Below, in pieces: positions 41,417 to 53,400 of a DNA stretch of 64,000 nt (positions within the stretch are counted from its first letter, which is position 1; every line of letters starts with the position of its first letter). This stretch comes from Merluccius polli (Eukaryota; Chordata; Actinopteri; Gadiformes; Merlucciidae). The DNA lies in the NCBI GenBank assembly GCA_030340625.1, contig JAOPHQ010002560.1:146501-210500 (forward strand). The letters are read 5' to 3'. The position numbers were made by a program, and so were the translations under genes. The notes beneath the pieces are model-generated. The model saw only the letters and a list, made by a program, of their open reading frames with translations, was not told the origin of the DNA and did not search any database.

Positions 41417-44400
41417 CAACAATCGCGCAGCACCCCCACCCCCCCCCAAGGCCGGTCCAGGACAAATTTGCCCGGGCCGATTTTTGTTCCCAGTCCGCCC
41501 CTGTCCACTAGTACCACAGGAGAAGCATATTATAATGTGCTTTCTTTTTTTTCTTTCCTTTACTGGATAACTGAATACATGTGTAACCTTACACGTTGCA
41601 TCGCAAATCACCTGGACATTGATGGAATGGGTTCCCTTACGGTTCACGTACATCAGAGCGTTCTGATGGGGCACGTAGTTGCACATGAGTGCAATCTATC
41701 ACACCCAGAACCTCAGAGAACCCAAAGTTCACCCAGAACTCCTCTTCAACCCGCTCTTGGCTGACAGGTAGCATGAGGAATTTAATTAATTCAATGGCAT
41801 GTTGGACTAGGCCTGATGTAACTGCATGTATGGCCGAAGTTGTGGCTGATTGTGATATGCCTCCAACAGAACTCAGGGGATGTTGTAAAGACTTAATTGC
41901 CCTAAAAGACCTTTTACCGCAACGGGGAGTGCGAATGGACAGTTGGCAGTGGTTTCAAGCTCATCTGCCAGGAGATGGTATATGTTTGTACATGATGCAG
42001 TGGCACTGGCAGCCGTAATCCTGTATGCACCGTTTTTTGTAACATTTTATTTTTTTTACATTCCATCTTGAAAATAAAAAAGAATTGTTCTCTGATGACC
42101 TGCACCTCAGCATGATATGTGCCTGCCTGTCTACTGTTATTGTGTTGTTAATTCACGTTTGTTGTTGTTAAAAATATGACGACGTGTTAATGACCTTGGC
42201 TGAGTTCACTTGAGCTATGGAGTCGTTTGAATTCATCGTCTGTTTAGTTATTACTCCGGGTTATATTCAATATAGTATACAATAATGTAGTATATTGTAG
42301 CCTATTATTGAGCTGGCTGTTTTTCAGGCCTGTTGGCTGGTCTTTGAAATGCATGCGGTAGGGTAATTAGGGTTTTGTGGTGGTGTTGTATCGGTAAGGT
42401 GCAAAAAGTAACAAAAATAAAACCAACTGAATCAATCTAGTCGTATGTGCATGAGTTGGAACCTAGACAGGTAGCCTACAAACAGGCTAGTGGTTATTGT
42501 GCGTACTATAAAACATAATCCTGCAGGCAGCACTGATCAAATGCACCAATATTTAACTGAGGTGTTCAACAAGTGATGTTTTGTTCGTCTTACATGATCT
42601 TGTATTCAGTAGTTGAATCCTTGTTGCCCTGGTTGTTGATAGACACCCTCAACCTGACGAGTCTCTTTCAATACCCATGTGTATTGCCACCATTGGTCAA
42701 ATAATTAGCCAGTTTCATTCGTCATTACTGCAAGATAATTCTGATAAATATGACTAACCATTATGACATAATAATTATAATCTTTCACATTGTAATATTT
42801 TTTATTTTTAATGGTTTGCATGTTTGTGCACTGCTGCGCCTCCATGTGTGTGTTCAAGTGAGTGTACAAGCATTGTGCACCCGCCTATAGGCGCATGTTA
42901 ATAACGTGCCCTTAAACTAACAGCGCTTGGCGCTGCTCTGCGCCGAGTGTAAGATAGGGCCCAAAATGTGAATGATAACATTTATGTATTTCTCCAGTAC
43001 TTAGAGCAGAACTGTTAACGTCGGGGCATAATAATACTATGGTCTTTAATAATTTTGCCCCAGGGCCCGTTTAATACTGGGTTTTCGTACCCATCCCTAG
43101 TTAAGTACAATATTCTTTCTTGGAACTGAATTCTTAAATTCTATGAACTAAACATGCATATTTCCCTGTACATACAGAGTACTATCTAACCAAATATACA
43201 CTCACCGGCCACTTTATTAGGTACACCTTGCTAGTACCGGGTTGGACCCCCTTTTGCCTTCAGAACTGCCTTAATCCTTCGTGGCACAGATTCAACAAGG
43301 TACTGGAAACATTCCTCAGAGAGTTTGGTCCATATTGACATGATAGCATCACGCAGTTGCTGCAGATTTGTCGGCTGCACATCCATGATGCGAATCTCCC
43401 GTTCCACCACATCCCAAAGGTGCTCTATTGGATTGAGATCTGGTGACTGTGGAGGCCATTTGAGTACAGTGAACTCATTGTCATGTTCAAGAAACCAGTC
43501 TGAGATGATTTGCGCTTTATGACATGGCGCGTTATCCTGCTGGAAGTAGCCATCAGAAGATGGGTACACTGTGGTCATAAAGGGATGGACATGGTCAGCA
43601 ACAATACTCAGGTAGTCTGTGGCTTTGACACGATGCTCAATTGGTACTAATAAGCCCAAAGTGTGCCAGGAAAATATCCCCCACACCATTACACCACCAC
43701 CACCAGCCTGAACCGTTGATACAAGGCAGGATGGATCCATGCTTTCATGTTGTTGACGCCAAATTCTGACCCTACCATCCGAATGTCGCAGCAGAAATCG
43801 AGACTCATCAGACCAGGCAACGTTTTTCCAATCTTCGATTGTCCAATTTTGGTGAGCCTGTGCGAATTGTAGCCTCAGTTTCCTGTTCTTAGCTGACAGG
43901 AGTGGCACCCGGTGTGGTCTTCTGCTGCTGTAGCCCATCCGCCTCAAGGTTCGACGTGTTGTGCGTTCAGAGATGCTCTTCTGCATACCTCTGTTGTAAC
44001 AAGTGGTTATTTGAGTTACAGTTGCCTTTCTATCAGCTCGAACCAGTCTGGCCATTCTCCTCTGACCTCTAGCATCAACAAGGCATTTGCGCCCACAGAA
44101 CTTCTGCTCACTGGATATTTTCTCTTTTTCGGACCATTCTCTGTAAACCCTAGAGATGGTTGTGCGTGAAAATCCCAGTAGATCAGCAGTCTCTGAAATA
44201 CTCAGACCAGCCGTCTGGCACCAACAACCATGTCACGTTCAAAGTCACTTAAATCACCTTTCTTCCCCATTCTGATGCTCGGTTTGAACTGCAGCAGATC
44301 GTCCTGACCATGTCTACATGCCTAAATGCATTGAGTTGCTGCCATGTGATTGGCTGATTAGAAATTTGCATTAACGAGCAGTTGGACAGGTGTACCTAAT

Positions 44401-47400
44401 AAAGTGGCCGGTGAGTGTATATAGGCTACCTTTAGATTGATATGCATTAGTAAGGTACCCATAAGAAAAGTACATGGAATCATACTAGGAAACTAGATGG
44501 TAAAAATAGTTATTAACAAAGTACCCAAATAAATGTTAGTAAGTACCAATTTGTTACACAGTAGGTATATATTACTTTCAATATACAGTACAAGACATTT
44601 ATTTATATTTGAAGGACAAATAAATATTGCTTTGCAATGAATGTATTTACATTTAAACACTTAGTGTTGCGTGGCTGCAAATGTGCAGAAAATAAGAGTT
44701 AGGTGGATTAAGTGTCCTAATAAATAAAAAACAAAATATAATAACGACTCATTCAGCTCATACAGTTGACCAGTGACTTTGGAACACTGGATTGGAGTAT
44801 GTTCAGCGCTTTGTCTTTTGTGATGTAGAGCTGGCCCCTGTGAAGTAAAAGGCATTGCATTTAGATGACAGGAATAACATGCATTTGAGAAATCGTTTCC
44901 TCACACCAAACCAGTCTACTCATTAGACTTTCTCAACATTGTAGATAGTAGAGGTCGACCGATAGTGGATTTTTAAAGGCCAATATAATAACGATAGTTT
45001 GGAGCAGGAAAAAGCCAATAGCCGATTAATCGGCCGATACCAGCCCCCCCGTGACATTCACACTATCGGAAATGAACAATCTTTAACTTTATTACTTATT
45101 GTTAATTTTAACTTTTATGTATTATTATCTATCTATCTGATACTGCAGTTGTTTTCGTAAGATTGCTGTTTGAATAAAACCTTTCAGATAAAGTAAAGTT
45201 TCCTAAAGTTAGAAACAAATGGTTACTATCATCACATAAGCTCTCTAGGTAATTAGGCCTATATTTGGGACAAAAATGCAAAGACACTATATAATTCAGC
45301 AGACAACTCAAGTAGCATCAAAGAAGCTACCATAATAATCGTATTCAAAAAGTGAACTACCCCTTTTATACCGCAACATCAGTCGGACGATAGTAACGAT
45401 AGCAGTAACGATAGCCTAGTCGGCTACTTTTGCATATGCCGTTTTTAATAAAACAGTTTTTTGTCACTCCGAATGTAATGATTATTAAGAGAATATTCTG
45501 AAGTGTGATTTGGTGGATTACATCGTTGGTCTACAATGGATGATGCGCTGTTCAGTGGTATATCACTGGCCAGGATGGATCACTGTGCTTCTGTTGTCCC
45601 GTTTACATTGTCAAACGGCACTTACAAACCCAATGTTGAGGATCCTAAAGTGTGCGATTTCTTTTCATGAATGGATAATTAAGTGGCTGGATTATTTGGA
45701 AGAGAGAACGCCAAATTGATAAGTAAAGTAAAAGTTCCTCCCTGTCTGCCTGTCTTGTATCGTGAACAAGGAGCTGATAGTGTTGTGTTATACACTCACC
45801 GGCCACTTTATTAGGTACACCTGTCCAACTGCTCGTTAACGCAAATTTCTAATCAGCCAATCACATGGCAGCAACTCGATGCATTTAGGCATGTAGACAT
45901 GGTCAGGACGATCTGCTGCAGTTCAAACCGAGCATCAGAATGGGGAAGAAAGGTGATTTAAGTGACTTTGAACGTGGCATGGTTGTTGGTGCCAGACGGG
46001 CTGGTCTGAGTATTTCAGAGACTGCTGATCTACTGGGATTTTCACGCACAACCATCTCTAGGCTTTACAGAGAATGGTCCGAAAAAGAGAAAATATCCAG
46101 TGAGCGGCAGTTCTGTGGGCGCAAATGCCTTGTTGATGCTAGAGGTCAGAGGAGAATGGCCAGACTGGTTCGAGCTGATAGAAAGGCAACTGTAACTCAA
46201 ATAACCACTCGTTACAACAGAGGTATGCAGAAGAGCATCTCTGAACGCACAACACGTCGAACCTTGAGGCGGATGGGCTACAGCAGCAGAAGACCACACC
46301 GGGTGCCACTCCTGTCAGCTAAGAACAGGAAACTGAGGCTACAATTCGCACAGGCTCACCAAAATTGGACAATCGAAGATTGGAAAAACGTTGCCTGGTC
46401 TGATGAGTCTCGATTTCTGCTGCGACATTCGGATGGTAGGGTCAGAATTTGGCGTCAACAACATGAAAGCATGGATCCATCCTGCCTTGTATCAACGGTT
46501 CAGGCTGGTGGTGGTGGTGTAATGGTGTGGGGGATATTTTCCTGGCACACTTTGGGCTTATTAGTACCAATTGAGCATCGTGTCAAAGCCACAGACTACC
46601 TGAGTATTGTTGCTGACCATGTCCATCCCTTTATGACCACAGTGTACCCATCTTCTGATGGCTACTTCCAGCAGGATAACGCGCCATGTCATAAAGCGCA
46701 AATCATCTCAGACTGGTTTCTTGAACATGACAATGAGTTCACTGTACTCAAATGGCCTCCACAGTCACCAGATCTCAATCCAATAGAGCACCTTTGGGAT
46801 GTGGTGGAACGGGAGATTAGCATCATGGATGTGCAGCCGACAAATCTGCAGCAACTGCGTGATGCTATCATGTCAATATGGACCAAACTCTCTGAGGAAT
46901 GTTTCCAGTACCTTGTTGAATCTGTGCCACGAAGGATTAAGGCAGTTCTGAAGGCAAAAGGGGGTCCAACCCGGTACTAGCAAGGTGTACCTAATAAAGT
47001 GGCCGGTGAGTGTATATTCCAGAGATAACTTTTGTGGGGAGAAATAAACTGAAAACGGGTCAGATATGACTTGAGTGCCACTTGTCAGCCTTGCTATAAA
47101 ATCAGCTGTTCCGACATTTACCCAGGGACTGCAAGGTTTAGCCCACATTTTCTAACCCGATCGCCAGAATAATGCGTAGAAGGTTTTTTCATGGAGTTGC
47201 TTTCTGAAGAAAATATTTCTGATGTAGTCTACATTGAAAAACATAATTTAATAAGCGCCAGCGCTCAAGGAAGACAAAATGCCATTTTATGGGGTCTTTA
47301 AAGGTGTACTTCACCGGTAAACCGTTTTTACTTGCTCCTTTTGGAATATGATAGGTCACTCCTAGTTGAGGAAGTCAGAAACGAGGAAGTGAGAAAAAGC

Positions 47401-50400
47401 CCAACACTCTGACGTATGAATGTGTATGAATATTCATGACCTTGCCTACCTTGGCTTGAGACCGCCCTCAGGAAAACAGTATACGGCATTTCAGAATGTT
47501 TGTAAACAATAGGCGTCAAGATACTTCCGGGTGGCAGGAAGAGAGCGGCTTCCACTGAAGCGATCCAGCCGGCTACTGTAAACAGTGTTACATTGTTAAA
47601 AACATTGTTGTTGATCTGAAGTTGTAAGTTGTAAATGCTGCATCTCTCAGTTTCATTAAAAAAAGTATTACGTCGCTATCATTTTCCGTTCCGGAGATAG
47701 ACGCCAAAGAGTCCAGCAATACCCTGACTTCTTAAACAACATGTAACACACGTTAACCTGTAGGCTACCTTAAACCTGGGTTTGCTCAGTGAGCACAACC
47801 GTATAATAAACGTTTAACGTGTAGCCTATAGTGTAGCCGTAATGAATTCAATATGTACGACTTTATTCTCGTAATTAATTCAATATTTACGACTTTATTC
47901 TCGTAATTTAATGAAAAACAAATTCTTAATGTGGCCCTAATACTCCGTCGTAATATATTAATGAGACTTCCCATACCTGTATGAATTAATGAGATGTCAC
48001 GTAGCACCCCGCAAGAAGAAAATCATTCATTCAAGCCATGTACTGTTTTCTCGATCGCTCTGCCCTGTCAAATGATGGAGGGGTTTGTTTACTAGTTCTG
48101 CCATCGGAGAACGCTTCGTCTTTTGCCACCCGGAAGAACGTATATTGTTGTTGTGATGTCGTGGTGATTTGTCATGTTGATAACATAGACATCTTATATC
48201 ATGAATGTATCTAATGGATGTATATAGTAACATATGTATAAGATGTCTATGGTTGATAACGCACTAGAGGGATCACTCGCCTCTGATTGGCTAACATCGT
48301 GATGGACAGTGCTGTTAGCCAATCAGAGGCAAGTAATTTAAATGTCATGAATATTCATGAGTAAGAGCCCGAAAACCTCTCGTTCTTCCCCGCCCACCTC
48401 CTCCTCCAAACTAGAACAGCCTGAAACAGGCGCACCAGAGCATTTTTTTCACCAAAACCGGCTCACAGGGCATTCATTAATACTAGAGACCACTGCAAAA
48501 TTAATGAAAAAACAATGAAATGAGACCTTTAACAGTTGTTTAGATCTTCAGGAGTTAATCACACACACATATTTTCAGCAAAATTGGCCCTCAAATGATC
48601 AGATATGGCAGCCATTGGCCCATAGTTGTGCTGCAATACTAACGACCATGCTTGCTAGCAAAACAGAGACGGCATGCTTTCGGCAGAGCAGCAGTTATCT
48701 TCAGTCTAATAATGCCATACTATAACCAACAACCTTATCATGCTCATAACTTTGCGAATAAAGCTGTCTTATAATTAACTTTCATTTAAATATAAATTAT
48801 CTCAGGTACACAACGACATTTCCTTGACTTTGTGTATGGAGCCTCTATGCAAAACAGTGATGCACGACCGGTGGGGGTTGCGCAGCCATCGGCCTATCAG
48901 AGCCAAGTTCCGCCGATAACGATAGTTTATAAAACATCCTATCTGCGCCAAATAATCGGCAAAACGATTAATCGGTCGACCTCTAGTAGATAGCTAAAGC
49001 ACTCAATCCAAGCCTGGCTTTATTAAGTAGCTAACGTTACTTCCAACTATTTGCAAAGATAGAATAAGTTACCATATGAAACAATTGTATTTTGTAATGT
49101 TACCCCGTTTGGAGTGAGGAGTAAGGTAAATCTAATGACAAAAATGTGGTCTCTCTGAGCCATTATACAAATACATTATTCGTTCTAATTCATGAAACAA
49201 GAGGATCTTACAATATGAATAACTGCATTATGCCATCATATATTGTTCAATATTGACATTGAAGCTAGCTAACATTTACCAACGTTCGCTAACAGTATCA
49301 TCATAATAATATACAGCATGCTATGATTATTATTAATCATAGGATGATCATATCAATCATATTATCATTATCATTATTATTATTATTTCAATGTTAACCA
49401 AATGGGTGCTTACTTGTCTAGTAGAACACATGCAAGGTCGGTGTCTCTCTGTAGTCCTAGCGTATCATGAAACTCTCCCCATCTTGAAAATGCCACACCA
49501 ATATTACCTTCGTTTTAGCTCTCTTCTTGTCCCATAATCTTCTTGGGTCATTTTGTTCGCCCGTACATTTGCGATTTATGGGGAAAGCTTTGACAACAAA
49601 AACTTGAATGAATAATCATGATCCATCACGACCACCAATAAAACAGAATGAAAAAAAAAGTGGCTAGCTAAGTAGTTCGCCGACTTCCTTCCTTCCTGTT
49701 TCCCCGAAAGTTAGGGGGAAAAGGTGTTATGACACCATTGACAGACAACCAAATGAAATGCACCATTGCATTGAATAAAATTACAGATTCCTCTGGGTTT
49801 GAATATTGTTGGAAACACCCCTGCTAACCCCCGCGCCCCATCTCTATAGCCGTACCAGGCTGCGCTGCTTTGGATTACACACTTTGGTCCAGGGTCATTG
49901 ACTGACCTGGGCCTGAAGTGATTTATCCCACCTCTCCCACACTCCACAGGATACACTAACACACATCTTGCCGTTCCCAAGAAAATACACCCTTTGATCT
50001 TGCACTGACCAAATGGACCCCAAAGGTTTTAATTCAACAGCAAGATACACTCAAGATATTTCTCCCACCTGATGAGTTTAACCATACACCATGTGGGACC
50101 GGGTAATCTTCCAGACCCCTTTTCCATGCATTCCTGGGATGCACTCTCCCACATACAATTATAAATACAAATAAAGTCATCCTCACGAGGATGATCAAAA
50201 ACAAGAAGGAAAAAGGACATGTGCCGAACATGCATGAAGTGTTTCTTTTAGGGCTGTCAAACGATTAATTTTTTAAAACTGATTAATCGCATAGTATTGG
50301 CGAGTTAACTCACGATTAATCGCAGTTTTTAAATTATATTTTAAATCCACTCCCATTGAAGTTAAATGAGATAATCAAATGGAATGACACATTGTCATTC

Positions 50401-53400
50401 ATACCAAATAAGGAGAACTGTTGGTTGGTTCTGGGATATGTTTAGTATGAGAACGAGTTCCAACGTTCCATGGAGAGCAAAAAAAAGCCTATACAACGCA
50501 AAACCAAGTTAGCTGTTTTTAGCTGATTCTACCAAACTGCTATACGTTTGAGGGCTACGGGCATCTCACCTGGTAAAAAATAAATCGCTTTTTTAAAAGC
50601 ACTTACTAGGCTAGAAATAGCCTGACACTTCTTTGGTAGTATAATGAGGGTCTTAACATATAAAACGAGGCATTGACAACTTCGTAAGTGTTTATTAGAG
50701 ATAGTTTATTAAAAAGCATATTTTATACACACAATACCTTCAGTAGTTCACCCGTCGACGCCATGTTTTTTTTTAGGCTGATAAGTTGATTGACGAACAC
50801 AGCGTCATTTATTCGTCGTTAATGCGTCATTTTTTCTTAATCGAATTAAAATAAGATTGCGTTAACGCGTTATCGCGCTAATTTTGACAGCCCTAGTTTC
50901 TTTTAATCCTATTTGAGACAATAAAGTAAAGACAATATGGTAATGCCTTTATTGCATTCTGTACATTCTTCTTTGTCTCTCTGCTTCTGGCTCACCCCTC
51001 CCGGCTATAGTGGCGGTCTGCCAATAACACGTGACTATCATAAAGAAGACATGTGAAGAGCTTCTCACACACACACACACACACACACACACTCTTTCTC
51101 TTTATCTCCCTCTACTCTACTTACCGTATGTGTTTTAATTAGTTAAACTATTAATTTTGTTTCCTTTGAACTTTGATAATGTATGCTTTATCTTTTTATT
51201 CCATAGCTTCATATGTTGGTAGTGTTTGAATCCATGTTTATTTGTTTGAATACCTTAATGCATGCACTTTTAATGTGTTAATCCATGAGGTTATCCATCC
51301 TGTGTAGAATCATGCCTTCATTATGTACCTTTGATTTACATTCATGACGTCCGTTAAGATGATTGTGCATGATTAAATTACTTTATGTTTCAGTTAAGTG
51401 GGTAATTTAATCTCATCAGTATATGTATTGAGTTAATGCCTGATTTATATCATTCAAAGATGTTGTTAGACAAATAAGGTTTCAGTCTATGTTTATAACA
51501 AATAAGATTTAATATAATTTAATGAATATATTAAGATGAGACCCCACTCCTTCGCAATTGTCTTTTTCAAGACAATTGAGATTCCGAGAGTGCCAAGTTT
51601 CTCCACAGCAAGACGCACAAGTTTATGTTTAGCTGAAACCAAGTTTAGCTAGCTACCAAGTTATTGGTCTACAGTTTGAGTAACTTTTAGAACGTGCTAA
51701 AAAGTGAATCGACTTATCGACTAAAACATCTGCCAACAAAGTTCAGAAAGTTTAATAAGCTATAGAAGCAACACCCGATGGAGGTTTTCTGGAGAGATTG
51801 ATTCCACATTAGAGTCTGTGCCAAGAGATTCTGTAGTTTGTTTCGGGCGGCGAGCACTTGCTAGCCTGATCGAATGAACCTACCAAAAGGTCTGACTTTA
51901 AGCGATTTTAAGTTTTAGGTCAAGTACTTAAGTCAATCAGTAAAAATACTGATTCTCCAGTTCAGTGAAAGGGTTGACATACAGTGATTAAATTAATCTG
52001 TGTCACAGCAATTCTTTTGAAATTGAGATCCAGTAGTTTTCTGATCAGGCATCTGACAAATAGGGTCTATTATTATCATTATTCGGATCATAACAGCAGT
52101 GACGTGGAAATTAGACAAATTTAAAAATATGCCGCAATTATCATGTGTCTCTTTTTCAGGATGAGGCAGCAGTGTGGAGGACTTTTTCCACAAAAGGAAC
52201 CCAAATCAAGACAAGAGACCTCTTGCTATTGTGTAAGGCCAAGGCTTCCATGAGATGATAAACACATTTCAGACAGGGTTGTTGGATTGCTAAATGTAGA
52301 CTGCACTATATTCCTTTTACTTGAATTGAACAAGCGGTTGCTTTAATTTTATTTTGGAGAGATTTTATGTTGGACTGTAAAACAGAGATTATCAGTTAAG
52401 ACTGGGTTATTTTTTGTTGCGGACTAATGCCATGCAATGCATAATTTGCCTTACATTTGTTTGTATTTAAGAGAGGATGATTGAATAAAATGTTGAAATA
52501 TTAATGAGACATGTTTTTGATATTTATTTGGGGTAACGTAATTGTTATATTAAATCAAGAAATTAAAAAAAGTTAGAATAATCAACAAAATATTTGAAAA
52601 TATTCGTTAGATGAATTGATAAAAAAAAGAATCGTTAGGTGCAGCCATAATATCCAACCATTTATATACTTGGTAAGAAAGTACTTTGTCTTTAGAGGGA
52701 AATATGCATGGCTTTATTTTGCAGTCCTAATACATGTCAAGTACACAGAAAGTAAGACTTAAGTACCAAGAAAGAACATTGTACTTGACATTGTTTCAAT
52801 CCAACCATCAAATGGTATGTTCGGGGTGTGACGAAATATCGTGCTATGAAATATCACAAAATGAAAACATCACGATATGCATTGTGGAGCTTAAAAAGTG
52901 CATCGAACATGACTCATTCACTTCACATTAATCTCTATAAACAGGTATCTGCATATGAATGCAGAATCTCTCGTCAGCGGGACAATATTTTGGTATCAGA
53001 AGTTCTGGTTTCCGTTTCTAGTCCCAGTAGTATTGACCAAACACGTTGAGCGGGCTTTGGTCGCATCTGGGTAAACAGTCTGTGTGGAGAGCAAAAGAGG
53101 CGGAACGCATTGGCCGAAAAGCAATCTGGGAACCCATCGGATATCGTCTGACAGTGATTGAGCTTTTTATTAGATACTTGTGAAAAAGGCTACTTGTGAA
53201 ACAATCTGGTCGTAGACGTCGTCTCTTAACTCCAACTCCGTTCACGCGTTTCAACTTGCTAATCGGACTGTAAACATTGACCGGCTCATGGAAGAGGAAG
53301 TATTGCTGACTTCATAAAACCATATTTTCATCATACCATGTGTGCACTAGAGGGTGCCATCAACAGAGTGTCATGTCTTCGCCTTCCTCTGCCATGCTGT

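Larger units (their letters stand above)
39169..42962. mobile_element. PIF/Harbinger transposon, two-gene, decayed
   Basis: Inverted ends GGGCCCTATTTTAACG and, from the right, GGGCCCTATCTTACACTC. It carries a Myb/SANT-like protein gene on the plus strand and a DDE transposase on the minus strand, the typical Harbinger pair. A 3-bp target duplication is not clear (CAA versus AAA). A hAT MITE splits the transposase. Confidence 0.82.
38901..43099. mobile_element. hAT element hosting a Harbinger insertion
   Basis: 8-bp flanks GTCAAGTA (38893-38900) and GTTAAGTA (43100-43107), one mismatch. Ends TAGCGATGGGTATC and, from the right, TAGGGATGGGTACGAAAACC. Its own sequence remains at about 38901-39168 and 42963-43099; no transposase is left. 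Confidence 0.72.
44949..48985. mobile_element. hAT element, 4,037 bp, hosting copy C and a TTAA element
   Basis: Perfect 8-bp duplication GTAGATAG (44941-44948 and 48986-48993). Ends TAGAGGTCGACCGATAGTGG and, from the right, TAGAGGTCGACCGATTAATC. No hAT transposase recognised in the remaining body. Confidence 0.85.

Noticed and set aside
41212..41764. Proline-rich open frames around 41.3-41.5 kb
   Set aside because: Poly-C tract of a hAT MITE read in several frames; not a gene.
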